Assembly: GCA_037176725.1 (NCBI GenBank)
Contig: JAZBRS010000077.1
Coordinates: 930,001-994,000 of the forward strand
DNA length: 64,000 nucleotides
Direction of reading: 5' to 3'
From: Posidonia oceanica
Lineage: Eukaryota > Streptophyta > Magnoliopsida > Alismatales > Posidoniaceae
A program made the position numbers and the translations under genes. How positions within the stretch are numbered: position 1 is the stretch's first letter; every line of letters starts with the position of its first letter. The notes under the pieces were generated by a model, which did not search any database, had not been told where the DNA came from, and was given only the letters and a program-made list of their open reading frames with translations. Of the stretch, positions 46,795-58,798 are shown in pieces.

Positions 46795-48215
46795 TCAAAT
46801 ACCTACATCACTTGGAACAAGTAAAGATTTTGGTACCCACTTTATTTTGGGTCCAAATGAGTTAGTCTTAGAAATCATATAATTTCTCATTTTGGGGATC
46901 CATTTTCCTCTTTCTTCTTTCTTAATGACAAATTCATATTTTTCGTTATTTTTTGCTCTAACAAAACTATTTTCATATGGAATAACATTTCTATGCACAT
47001 TTCCAATTTTATACTTTCTTATATCATGAGTTTTCCATTTGATTGTAATCTTACTAACATCATTAAGTAAACATTCACTTTTGACTTTTAAGGATGCTAT
47101 GTCGTTTTCTAGAACATCAATTTTGCATTTCATGATATTTAACTCATTTTTCAAAGCATCATTTTCTACTTCAAATGTTTTGTTCCTACTTCTTAGTTCA
47201 TCATTTTCATTTGAAATTAATTCTTTTTCAAGAGATATATCAATAAAGCTTTTGTTCATACTTTTGTATTTACCATTCAAAGATTTATATTTCAAATAAA
47301 GCTCATTAAAAGCATCAAGCAAATCATCCATAGAAAAATCTTCAATATTATCTAAAGATGATAGTTCACTAGATGTAGCCATAAAACATGAGTGAGCAAC
47401 CTCACTATTAGAAGAGTTGCTATCATCCCATGTAGCTTGAAGAGCCTTTTTTTCTTGATTTTTCTTTTGTCCTACTTTTGAATTCTTTCTTTCTTTAAGA
47501 ATGTCTTCAACTTGTGAGTTATAAGAGCACGGTCTTCCTCATCCGAATCATGTGACTCGATCGAGGCATTAAGGGCAATACTCTTCTTCTCTGGAACATT
47601 TTCAATTTCCTTCTCTTTCATTTGTACTTCATAGGAAGTGATATTTCCTATGAGATCTTCAAGGAAATATGTTGAGAGATCCTTTGCTTCTTCAATAGCG
47701 ATGACCATCTTCTCCCATGCCGGAGTAAGAGATCTAAGAACTTTCCTAACTAAATCACTTGAAGAAAAACTTTTACCAAGAGACTTCAAATTGTTAGTAA
47801 TCTCACAAAATCTAGTAAACATGTCTCCAATAGATTCGTAGGGTTGCATTTTAAACATTTCATACTTATGAACAAGCATATTAATTTTTGTTTCTTTTAC
47901 TTGGCTTGTTCCCTCATGAGTAACTTCTAAAACATGCCATGCTTCATGAGAAGTACTACAATTAGAAATTCGATTAAATTGTTCTTCATTTATAGCACAA
48001 AACAAAGTATTTAATCCCTTAGCATCTAAGGTTGCTAAATTCCTCTCATTGACATTCTACTCCTTATAATGCTTTTTAGTAGGAGTGTACCCATTTACAA
48101 TTACATTCCATAAACCAAGATTAATAGATTTTAGATAAATAACCAATCTACATTTCCAATAGTTATAATTTGTGCCATCAAAAAATGGTGGTCTATAAAT
48201 ACTTTGACCCTCAAC
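46795..48215 (-). pseudogene. copia gag (UBN2/DUF4219 type) without zinc knuckle
   Basis: The N-terminal part has YRPPFFDGTNYNYWK (DUF4219-like, about 48205-48155). It is followed by the UBN2 gag domain with EEQFNRISNC, VTHEGTSQVKETKINMLVHK and SLTPAWEKMV (about 48005-47700), then a KKALQATWDDS segment and a coiled coil rich in Glu, Lys and Asn (about 47380-47000), ending near GPKIKWVPKS. Damage: the expected start Met reads GTT (48215-48213), a stop lies at 48059-48057, and there is a frameshift near 47470. The CCHC knuckle normally placed before the KKALQATWDDS segment is absent. Gag of this lineage packages element RNA. The frame ends at 46795 instead of running into protease. Confidence 0.85.
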
Positions 48216-48282
48216 AAGGCAGGTGTTAAATAAACAAGAAGCTATATTTAGAAGATGGTTAAATCTTATCCTAGATAAACAA

Positions 48283-48295
48283 GGCTCTGATACCA
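48283..48295 (-). other. initiator tRNA-Met primer site of the copia element
   Basis: TGGTATCAGAGCC on the minus strand, two bases after the 5' LTR end, is the standard plant copia primer site. Confidence 0.93.
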
Positions 48296-48297
48296 AA

Positions 48298-49514
48298 TGT
48301 TAGGATTTTAGAGCTTCTCTAAAGGGGTGGTGAATAAAGAATATAAGAAAATACGCAATTTAAAACATAATTTGACATGCACAAGTAATAGCTAAGTAAA
48401 TGAAATATAGAGAGGGATTTGGATATTAACTATAAGCATGCAAAGAAGGGGATAAGAGAAATTGATATTACTTAGTGATTTATAGTGGTTCAACCTCCCT
48501 AGCTTAATCCACTCCTCGAGAATCACTCAAGAGTTTCCTTAATCCGATTTTGTTCCTGGGCCAAGATCCTGCCGTTACACATCTTGATGAACCCTCGCCA
48601 AGCCCGGCAAAAACCATGATTCCCCTTCTCACGATTGGAGAAGAACTCACACAAGAAATGAAAATTACAACTCATTTTTCTTTTCTACAATCTCCCAAAC
48701 TCTCTTTTGGCAATTGTGAAAGGGATGTGAGTGAAGCTCGTTTGCTTGGGTAATATCTCTCAAAGATGGGAATGGAATGCTTAGAAAAATTATGGGAATA
48801 AAGCTCTACAATGTGTGTTTTTGATGTGCAATAAACTTGGATCACTTGTCTCTTTTTCATGGGTTTAGGGGGTGTCCTATTTATAGGAATAAACTTATTT
48901 AGACATGTGATAAACACCTTCATTTTTCTCTATAATGTTCACAAATGGCTACTAATTTGGTATGCCAAAATAATTCGGTCGATCGAAATTTACAACGGTC
49001 GGATACTTCGATAGACCGAAATGTTTCGATGTGGCGAAGGTATTCTCAGTTGCGAGCCCATTTTCTAGATTTTGGTATACCAAAGATTTTCGATATGCCG
49101 AAGTAGTTCTTAGTTATGAACTCTGTTTAGTCTAGATTTCGGTATATTGAAAATATTTGGTATGCCAAAATGCCCTCTTTTAGCCCTATAATGAATGCAA
49201 TCAATGAATGGTTTGTTTAGGGGCTATGGCTATTTTCCTAAGGCACTATGGGGGTGTTTGGGAGATTATTACAAGTTCCTAGAATACAACATATTATATT
49301 TACCTGACTCTTTAATTACATAGAAAGTTGTTCTCCAATCTTCAATTGATTTGACTTGAATTGCCTTGATCTTCCATATCGATTTCTTTCTTTGCCAATT
49401 TCGCCTTCTTCTTTTTCCAAAGTCCATGAGAACTCTTCCTTGACCTATTAAGAAGGTTAGCTCACAAATATATTTTGTTATCAGCAAAAACGAGATGAGG
49501 CAACTTTGCCAACA
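48298..49514 (-). repeat. 5' LTR of the copia element, 1217 bp
   Basis: It runs from TGTTGGCAAAG (49514) to TCCTAACA (48298). It contains repeated TTCGGTATACCGAAA-like palindromic words (48955-49170) and a minus-strand TATA box. Confidence 0.88.
48877..48886 (-). promoter_or_regulatory. TATA box of the copia 5' LTR
   Basis: TATAAATAGG on the minus strand is the only good TATA element of this LTR and is correctly oriented for transcription into gag. The partner LTR has lost it. Confidence 0.65.
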
Positions 49515-51065
49515 CACACCTCCACCTCTGCCATCGCCCCAGCTCCTCACTGCCTCCTACACTGTCACCTCACCCTACACAGCATTTGACTCCATCATCT
49601 GGTGGTCAACCCATTAGGTTGGTAGGACCACAACATCTATGAAGTCTGCTACCTAGGATCATCCCAGCACAACAACAGTTGCACCCACATTCTGCACCAA
49701 ACACTGCATAATATTCAGCCTATCCTATTCTAGTGCATCAGTAGACTCAACCACTAGCATTCCTACCACTACACTCTGCACCCATGCACAAATACACTTG
49801 CCTTCACGCTACGACACCAGGTGGCGTGATAGTGCATCCGGAGGAGCACCCTAGTGCGACCGACTCAACATACGCAGTCCCTGCCCAAGCTGCACCATCT
49901 TCACCAACAACGACCTCAAATGCCCTTCTTGCTAGGATGGGTGATCTAGAAAGAGCACTCCATTTACTATAGGGCGGTGACCGCCAGTCTTACCAATTCT
50001 AGGACTTCTGCAACTTCCCAAAGGCAACACTCCCAACAAACTTCCACATCTTTGATTTTGAGAAGTACAATGGCAAAGGCTGCCCTATTTCCCACCTGAG
50101 AGCGTACTGCGGGGACCTTGCACAGCTGCAAGCTGATGAGAGGATGTTGATCCGCCTGTTCCAGAAGAGTATTACTGGGCCTACTCTTAAGTTGTTCACC
50201 TCGCTTGACATGGCCTCGATTAAGACCTGGGACGACCTCAACCAGGCATTCTTGGAATAGTACTCTTTCAATCTCGACCTGATCTCAAAGCACGAGGATC
50301 TCGTCGCAACTTGACAAAAGCCTCACGAGCCATTTGGGGAGTACGTCGACCACTGGCACACCCTTGCCTCTCAAGTCAGAGATAGGCCCTCATACGAGGT
50401 GTCTATCAAAATCATTATTCGAGGAGCGCAGCCAGTCACTAGGGCTTTGTTGAGCATTCAACCCATCACTAGTTTTGCATCCCTGATTCGGGCAGGCGCT
50501 CACGTAGAAAGCTCGCTCCGTAGTGGCAGCTTTCCAGCACTCACCGCATTTGCGAAGCAGACCATTGCCTTCAACCACAATGGCAGTAGCTGCAGCAGCA
50601 ACAACAACAACAACGGCTCCAGCATCAACCACTCCATGAGGAGGGACCCTCCCAAGAAATCCATTGCATATATTGGACCTCTTGCTGCGCTTGTTAATAT
50701 GGTGAGTCAGCCAGTCCCGAATTAGCTAGTCTATGCACCAGCACCAAGGACACCGCACACTCCACAGTTCACCACCATCGCCCAACCAGTGTATCCCATT
50801 GCACAGGTTAGGCAAAGACAACGCCAAGGTCAGAGATGACCTTGCCGCACTAAGCGCAATTTCACTCCTTTGGTTGAGCCTTTGAGTGTCGTCTTTCCCA
50901 AGGTCGCGTCACTCCTGAAGCTCCCAAATGTTCGTCCACCGCCAAATCCCCTACCACCGTGGTATAAAGTGAACATGTACTACAGTTTTCATCGAGCCAC
51001 AGGGCATTCGACCGATAACTGCTTCACTTTGTGGGGAACAATTCAAGACTTTATTGACCGCAAGG
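49515..51065 (+). pseudogene. gag of element C, capsid and knuckle part
   Basis: This continues the gag cut at 44198. It shows the capsid region (FEKYNGKGCPISHLRAYC, about 50055-50110; FTSLDMASIKTWDDL), an Asn-rich tract (50590-50625) and the knuckle region HRATGHSTDNC (about 50989-51023). The first Cys of the knuckle is lost: the sequence reads YYSFH where A and B read FCNFH. Stops occur near 49968, 50008, 50258, 50313, 50722 and 50838, mostly at positions that are Gln or Arg in the relatives. The solo LTR cuts the gene after 51065. Confidence 0.8.
51061..51065. other. target-site duplication CAAGG, left copy
   Basis: CAAGG precedes the LTR terminus TGTAGCGATCC and equals 55790-55794. Confidence 0.93.
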
Positions 51066-54000
51066 TGTAGCGATCCTATGAGTTCGCGATCGTCCGTGGA
51101 CGCTGCCAGAGCTCGTGTGCACCGATCGAAATCAGGTTCATTATTAGCAGGTGATTCGAGGAGGAAACTCGACTCAAAACATCGAAAACATGGACGAAAT
51201 CAAAGGGAAAACGAAAGAGATAAGACAAATCAGAGTCGTCATCGTGTCTATTAAGTCGGGAGACAAGGAAAATCGGGGAAATGCATAAAAAACATGCAAA
51301 ACCACACAAAAGGATGCAATGCAATGCGATGCTATGCAAAGAAGATGACTCGTGCCAAGGACGAGGGCAAAAGGGTCATTGCGGGCCATAGAAAGGGTAA
51401 GGACTCCTGTTACGCGCGGGGAAGGTGTTAGGCACCCCCGACACGCCCGAGGAATTGGTCTTTCTAGGCTTACGCTCGCTTTTGGGGGATAATGCATGCT
51501 TTGAATGCCTAAGTGCCATGAATGCCTGCTAAATTATGTGCCTGAATGCTTAAATGCTAGGTATGCTGTGATTACATGCTCAAATGTGTGTTCTAAAAGA
51601 TGCGGTGCACAAGGAAAGTAAAGGTGCAACCTATGTGCTCAGCAGCACTGTCTGTGTTCCGAACCGGGCAAACCTTGGTTCGTGAGAACTCCAGACAGTA
51701 AGCATCACTACCCTAATGCAAATGCAAGCGATTAAAACAAAACGGCAAGGAAAATCAAGCAGATGCAAGCGACATGAAAGGGAAAACAAGGGCTGGCACG
51801 TAAAACGGTGCATTGCAAGTGAAAACGGGAGCGGGCACGCAAAACGTTGCGAAAACAGATGTTGGCATGCAAAACGGTGCAAAAGCGATAGCAGGCATGC
51901 AAAACGGTGTGAGCAGGCATGCAAAACGGTGCAAAAGCGAAGGAAAACAGATGCGGGCACGCAAAATGATGCATTGCAAGAGAAAGCAAATGTGGGCGTG
52001 CAAAACAATGCATGTAATGCAAATGAAGATGCAATGAATGCTGTGCAATGTTCAGATGGGCTTATATTGAGAATCTGAGGCCTGATCTGAGATAACTTTG
52101 GTTTAAATAAAAGATCATTCAACCAGGATGACCTGGACAGTTAGATCGTGGAAATCCAACGGTCTGATCTAAAGTTATTCAGGAATCAAGTCAGAAGGCT
52201 CAATGGCCAGAAAGGGTAAGGGTCTAAGTGCAAATAGTCCCTAAGGGTATGTAGAACAAGGATGTATGCATGCAAGAGTGCTGAGGATGCTTAAATGCAT
52301 GCAAGGATGCAATGATTGATAACATGGGAGTGCAAATGTTTGCAAAAATGCAATGCAGGGACCTAAGTGCAGTTTTGAGAAACTGCAGGGGCCTATGTGC
52401 AAAATGTCCCTAATTGTGTGTGAAACAAGCCTAAATGCAGGCAGAAATGATAAAGAAACGATGCATGAATGAATGCAAGGCTAATCAGGAGTTATGCATG
52501 CAAAAAATGCAAGAAAGGACCTAAATGCAGTTTTAAAAACATTAGGACCTAAATGCAATGCAAAGAAGGCATGCAAACATGCAAAAAACTGAAGACAGGG
52601 ATTGACATGCAATTATTATGTTTTTCTGGATTTTCCTACAATGCAATAAAGTTCTAAAATGCAGATTAAATGAAATCAGTTGATGTAAGGACCTAAATGC
52701 AAATATTTTAAAAGCCAGGGGTGTGGATGCAATGCAGAAAAATAAAACAGGACTTAAATGCATGTTGTGAATGGACCTGTATGCAAATAAAACAAAGTGA
52801 TGGGGTTTTATGCAATGCAAATAAGTTTAAAAAAGCTACTGATTCACAATAGATGGACTTAAATGCAATTTTATAAACATACAGATGTTTAATGCAATGC
52901 AATATGGTTTTAATTGCAGATTAAATGAGTTTTAAACCATATAGATGGACTGATATGCAAATAAACATATTTTTTGGGTTTTTATGCAATACAATATAGT
53001 TTAAATGCAGATTTAAATGAAATGCAAACCAACTGATGGATTGGAATGCAAATATCAAAACCTGCAGGACTTATATGCAATGCAATATGATAATAAATGC
53101 AAATTAAACGATCTGATCAACCAACAGAGGAGTAAAATGCAAATAAAGTAAACTAGAGGGCTTTTATGCAATGTAGTATGATAAAACTGTGATTTAAATG
53201 ATTTTTCAATTGAACAGAGGACTAACATGCAATTTAAATAACCTGTAGTAGTTATATGTAATGCAATATAGTTTAAATAACATTTAAATGAAATCAAACC
53301 ATCCACTAGACTAAAACGTAATAAAAACAAACATAAAGATTAAACTGCAATGTAATAAGATTAAAATCAAACACTAGATAAATCTATAACTAAAGCTGGA
53401 CTGAAACGCAATAAAAGTAAAATGCAGAATTTTAATTCAATGCAACTAAAAATAAAAATCAGAACTTAGCATTACTACAGTTCTACAGTGGAGTGTCGGG
53501 CTTCTGCAGGCCTGCCGGGGAAGAAGGAAGCGCTGGCGGCGCTCCGGTGAGCTGGAGGGTGGCCTGAGGCATCCGGAGGTTGGAGAGCGGTCTCCTGGAG
53601 GTGCGGGTGGTCTCGGCGGCGCGAGGGAACATTCGGAGCGGCCTGTCGGCCTCGGCAGAGCTACTACAGAGGTTGCTGGCGGGGGAGCGGGTGCTGGAGG
53701 CAGCGGTGGCGCTCGTGCGGTGGTGGGCTGCACTCCTAGAGGTGTGGCGGTGCTCTGGGTGCAGTCGGTCGGAGCGGAGCTGGTCTAGTGCGCGGTAGCA
53801 CTGTAGGAGCTCGCCAGAGAAGAAGACCCATGCAGCGGCGACGAAACGGCGTGCTGAAGCCCTAAACTCCACTCTAACTAGCTAGGAAGCTTAAGGGGAC
53901 CTAAACTAAGCTAAGGGTAAGGTTGTTTACCTTCGGGGGCGGCCGAAGTGGTCCACCGACCTCAGTGGGTTGTAGTGTGTCCGACGGAGGCCGCGGCGGT

Positions 54001-55257
54001 GCTGTGGCCGTCGACGGCGGCTGGGGAGGAGCGTCGCGGGTTGCCGGAGCTCTGAGGCAGTTCTAGAGCCAAACAGGAGTGAGCTTGGTGCACTGGAACC
54101 CGATTTTGGGTTTTTGGGTTTAGTCTGAGGATCTTGGGGTGGTCCGATGGACTGTGGCTCTCCGGGCTGCTGGTGGACGTCTCTCTGGGTTGGTGGAGGT
54201 GCTACGAAGGTGTAGGAAGGGTTGGATTAGGGTGGGGGCTGTTCTGGAGGGAGTTGGAAGTTTTTGAATTTTTTGGGTCAGTTTGAGACGTAGGTGTTTG
54301 TGGTGGATTCTGGGAGTTGTGGGGAGTGTTGGGCTGAATGGAGGATAGGCTTGGGAAGGTGGTTGTCCGACGAGTTGGCTGGGAGACTTTGGGTGGATGG
54401 TGAGGGATGTGGCGGTCGTTAGGCCAAGGAGGAGGCAGTGGTGGAGGAGATGGGTGCTGGGGAGGTTTCTAGGTGGAATTGCTGGGTGTACTTTGGCTCT
54501 GAAAGTGCACACACGGAGGAAAGGGATTCTGGGAGCTGTGGTGTGTGAAGGCTTGGGAATTCTGGGTTGTTCTACGGTGGTAGAAGCTGTGTGTGTTCTA
54601 GGAATCCTCCTCCTCTCCCCCTAGTTCTGTTCTGTGTGTGTTGTGTTTCCTCCCCCCGTTTCAAGGTTGAAGATGGAGTTGGTTTTGTTCTGAGGCCGGC
54701 ACTCGATTGAAGTGGCAGGAGGCATGGGTCTCACTTGTTTGCAAGTGGTCCGCCGGCAATGGCAGAGGGTGGAGTGGTCTGGTGAGGAGGAGGAGGAGTG
54801 TAGGAGGAGCTGGAGTGTTGAGTGGTGGCTGAGGCTTGTGAGAGGCTTGTGAGTGCAAGTGATGGAGTGTTGCTGTGTTGGTTGGGTGTTGTGTGGATGG
54901 TTGGGTGCTGTGTTTGAGTGCAGCAGGAGGAGAAAAATGGAGGGAAGAAGAGGAGGAGAAATGGTGATGGGTCAGGCTAAGGAGAAAAGGAGAAAGGAGG
55001 AGGTAATGGCTGGGCCGGGCTGGAGAAAAAACAAAAAGATAAAAGAAGAAAAGAAAGGAGGAGGAGGAATGGGCTTAGGCCTGGCTGAAGAAAAAAAGGA
55101 AATAAAAAGAAAAAGAAAAGGAAGAAGGAGGAGGAAGGGTGGAGAAGGAAGGAAAGAAAGGGGGAAGGAGAAAGAAGTGGGCTGTGGGCTGGCCTTGCAT
55201 GGAAGAAAAAGAAGGAAATAGAGTGGGCTTGGGAGAAAAAGAAATGGGAAGATAGGA

Positions 55258-55289
<32 letters not shown>

Positions 55290-55789
55290 AGAAAGGAGGA
55301 AAGAAAGGGAAAGAGAATATTTAAAAATCAAATAAGATGGAATAAAATAATATAAAAATAGAAATAAAATAGGAGGAAGGAAGGAGAAGAAGTGAGGAGG
55401 TGCAAGAGTGGGCTGGGTCCATTGGGGAGCAAGAAAAGAAAAAGGAAGAGAGGAAAAGGAGAAAAAGAGAAAAGGATAACAAGGAGAGAGAAAAGGATAA
55501 TGACGAGAGAAAGAAGGATAATGGCTTAGATTTGGAAGGGGTTTTGTGTGAGTGTGACCTAGGGTTTTCTAGGGTCTGACATAGGGTTTTGGGTGTAGTT
55601 TTACCTAGGGTTTTAAGTGGGGTTTTTTGAAGGATTTTGGTGTGACTTGGAGAGTGGTTCTTGGCCTAGAAAAGGGGTGTGATTTTGGGATTTGGTTTGG
55701 AAGTTTGATTTGAGGTTTGGTTTTAGGGTTTGAGAGGACCACCAATGAGAGAGAGAGCCCCAAAAAATCGAAAAAATGGGGTGTCAACA
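51066..55789 (-). repeat. solo Tat-type LTR, 4724 bp, inserted in gag of C
   Basis: In LTR orientation it runs from TGTTGACACCCC (55789) to CGCTACA (51066). It is flanked by perfect CAAGG repeats, and the gag frame of element C continues on both sides. The architecture matches the LTRs of A and B: purine blocks (54915-55300 and 55370-55520, with AAAG microsatellite 55257-55290), GC-rich block (53480-54900), ATGCAA block (52240-53450), minisatellite (51796-51990), conserved U5 block (51393-51470) and primer-site-like motif (51243-51231). It was probably left by recombination between the two LTRs of a full element. Confidence 0.92.
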
Positions 55790-55794
55790 CAAGG
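55790..55794. other. target-site duplication CAAGG, right copy
   Basis: CAAGG directly after the LTR end TGTCAACA. It repeats codons of the interrupted gag seen at 51061-51065. Confidence 0.93.
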
Positions 55795-57243
55795 TCATTA
55801 TCAATAACACACAGGAGGTAGTTTCCACACCTGCACCATCACCTGCACCAGCACAAGTACTAGTATCCCCCCATCCTAGCATTGTCAACCAGCCCTTGCC
55901 TAAGCACACGAGCTCGGGAGGCACTGGAACCTCAAGAATTCAATCTCTTTTGCACTTTGGGTCTGCTACGTCTATGGTGGACCCCTCTACTTTGATTCAT
56001 GATGTTCTTGAACCTTTCCCTGTACACCTCTACCAGTCAACTATAGTCGATTCTGAATCAGCAATCCATATGATCCAGCTAACTGTGAAGCTAGAGCGCA
56101 CCATTACGCAACCCGCCATGCAATCTCAGGCTCCCACACCAGTATGTTTGCTTGCTAAACCCAAGCCAGAGCCTCCTTAGCCCATTCTGTACCAAGCCCA
56201 TAATCAACTCCTCCTCAGCCAGCAATTCAACCCTCTGAGCTCATCACAGAGGAAGCCCCTGTCAAGCCTACCTCTACCACCAACAGGAAGGACTAGCCCT
56301 CTATAGATATAACCACCCAGCTGAAGAAGGCCAAAGCCGATATTTCCATTTGGTACCTTATCCACACTTCTTCAGAACATAGAGAGGCCTTCCTTAGAGT
56401 TTTCCAAGCTACCCATTTATCTTGCACAATAGAGCCAGCTGCCCTAGAGAGCATGGTTGGCATGATCGCTGTACCTCAGGTTATTTCGTTCTCAAGTGAA
56501 GAGTTGCCTCCGGCAAGGAAGAACCATAATCAACCCTTCTTCATCATAGTGCAATATCAAAGCTTCCACATCCCCCTAATGCTGGTTGACAACGGAGTAG
56601 GGTTAAAAGTCTGCCCCTTGTGCACAGCAAGTAAAATCGGATTCAATGCTGAGGTCATCACACCAGCAACCAAGGGGATGACAGCATTTGACAGCACGCA
56701 CCATGATGCCCTGGGGATTCTGATTATTCCCCTCCCTATCGGGCCAGTTGCATTCGTTGTGGAGTTTTATATTGTTGATCTAAAGTCCTCATTCATTCTT
56801 CTGCTTGGGAGCCCTTGGCTGCACAAGCATCAGGTGATCCCCTCGACCCTCCATCGTATGATCAAGTTCTGTTGGGGCGATGATGTTGTTGTCGTCATGG
56901 CGGAGAACTTTGACATGGAAAAGATTGAGACATTGTCCTCCGTATCTCTCCAGACTGTCCACTTGGACCCCAAGCCTTCAAATGTCATGTTCCAGGTTAA
57001 CCATTTTGAACCGGTTAACTACATCCCTACTCTTGAGTGTGCCAACCATCTAGCCGTTCACAGCAACCCCTTTGTGATGGTTGAAAACCTATGTCGCAGA
57101 TGGGGTTATGAGAGAGGATCACCCCTCGGGCAGTATGGCCAAGGGATCACCAAGCCAATCGTTGTAGAGGAAAGAAGAGAAGAAAGATGGGTACTAGCGT
57201 GCATGGAAGTAGAGGTAGCTGATTATCCCTTGGACTTTAACTA
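55790..57243 (+). pseudogene. gag end and aspartic protease of element C, with G-patch-like motif
   Basis: The first part (to about 56180) is a Pro/Ser-rich linker like that of element A, followed by a frameshift. From about 56220 the frame reads LKKAKADISIW, then a retropepsin domain: LVDNGVGLKVCPL (Asp codon 56588-56590), GMTAFDSTHHDALG, and LLGSPWLHKH (about 56795-56830). A G-patch-like GYERGSPLGQYGQGITKP follows (about 57106-57160); such a motif after protease is known in some retroelements. From 56453 the frame is open for 263 codons, the best preserved part of C. The active site has DNG in place of the common DSG or DTG, as in element A. A stop lies near 56295. Confidence 0.82.
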
Positions 57244-58798
57244 ACTCTGTATGTGTAGGCACCCTAGACCTCAATCAGAGCTAGGCAGTAGCAGAAATAG
57301 TGCAGCATCAAGATGCACCATCATGCATAGAAGACTGGGTTCGTATTGAATTCTATTATTCCAAAGAAGAACTGTGTGATGAGGAAACCATAGAATGGTT
57401 CGGCAGCGAAGCCTAAAGGTACCCCATGTCATCGCAATCAGTGAAGTTGGCATTGCCACCAGTAGTCCCTATAACAATTCTAGAAGCAGATCTAACAGCT
57501 TCGATTTTACCCACAGCTTCAGCACCTTGTCTGCCAACAGTCACTGCAGTCTTAGTCTCACAAGCAATCCCACCAGTGTCACTCGTAGATTTGCTAGTAG
57601 TTTTGGTAGTTCCAGAAGTACCATTAGTCTCACCAATGGTTCCACCAGCAAGTTCAGTAGTTCTAGCAATTCCATTCGTTTTGCCAATGGTTCCACTAGT
57701 AGTGCTAGTGGTGTCACCAACACTTCCCTCATCCATCTCAGTAGTTCCAGTCTTGTCATCGATCCCAATGGCATTCTCAGTAAGTCCACCAGCTTCACCA
57801 GCAGAACCAAAAGGTCCACCAACAAGCACAGTCACCTAGCCATCGGCTCAACCAGTGGTCACAGTAGTCTTACCTTCAGTCCCTCTAGTTCAGTTGAGGT
57901 CCCTGCCTTGGTAGATATCACAGCCCATGATACAGCTAGCGGCACGAAGTGTCACTCAAGGTGTAGAAGCCTCCGACACAGACAATAATGAGGCAGAGCA
58001 TGTTAGTGCCTACTATGTCGACCTCACCTCGGATCAAGAGGAAGGAAGTATCATGGTGGCCCAAATAGATAGCTTGCTCATTGACCTAGAAGTCCTATTC
58101 CAGGAACAAATCGTAGTATTGGCAGAGGATGCCACAGAGCAGCATAGAAGAAAGAAAGGAAAAGCTGTAATAACAGAGTGCGAGCCAACAACATGCCAAC
58201 AGCAACAAGACCAGCCGCCTATCGTAGTCTTAGAAGAAATAAAGCAGGCATCGACCAACCTAGCAGACTGTATCACCCAAGGGCCTACAGAAGGGCAGCC
58301 CAGGTGGTATATCTAGCAAAAGCCTCACCTCAAGCAAGGTGATGGTAAAAAAAGAAAGATCTTGAATTAGGCTCGAGTGGGAGCCCAGGCAGTAGAAATC
58401 TTACTAGTCAGCAGAAGGACAGCCATCAAATCAAAGCACCATCTGTAAATACTAGAGAAAACCCCAAAAAAATAGAAAAAGCCAAAAATATAGTTGAAGA
58501 AGTAGCAGAAGCAGAAGAAACAGAGCGACTTGGTTCATCAACAGGTCCAGAAGACAACAGAATAGTGGTCACATAGCACAGATACAAGAATACTAGAGTT
58601 AGTGTGATCGTCATGAGGCATCATCAAGGGCAGAAGTCAAAGCACATCCTCTCCTTTGATGTCACAAATCCGACCATTGAGAGGGAGATCTTTTCTGAAC
58701 TCATTGCATATGAGGAGGAGGATGATACAGGCATAGATGACAATGTTCAAGCACTGCTTGAATTCTAGCATTACGATGATGATCCAAAAGGCCCAAAC
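57244..58798 (+). pseudogene. linker between protease and RT of element C, low complexity
   Basis: 57426-57840 is built from repeated words such as CCACCAGTGTC, GTAGTTCC and CCAATGGTTCC. It reads as a Pro/Val/Ser-rich chain in one frame and a Ser/Asn/Thr-rich chain in another. 57927-58316 gives an acidic segment (YYVDLTSDQEEGS) with a Gln run. 58600-58790 gives a segment leading into RT (LSFDVTNPTIEREI). Several stops interrupt it. A comparable Pro/Gln-rich linker precedes the protease in element A. Confidence 0.6.

Larger units (their letters stand above)
44199..49514 (-). mobile_element. gag-only SIRE-type Ty1-copia element in gag of C
   Basis: It is a minus-strand element of 5316 bp. The LTRs are at 49514-48298 (5') and 45301-44199 (3'), the primer site at 48295-48283, gag at about 48215-46795, and a polypurine tract at 45315-45302. 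Flanks are TGCAC (44194-44198) and CACAC (49515-49519), which agree at 3 of 5 bases, with the differences both transitions, so a decayed duplication is likely. There is no protease, integrase, RT or RNase H: only about 3 kb lies between the LTRs. Confidence 0.88.

Noticed and set aside
54853..55221. 122-codon Lys/Arg/Glu-rich ORF
   Set aside because: Translation of a purine-rich tract of the solo LTR. No conserved domain.
57395..57988. 197-codon Ser-rich ORF as a separate gene
   Set aside because: It overlaps another open frame of the same low-complexity linker and lies between protease and RT of element C.
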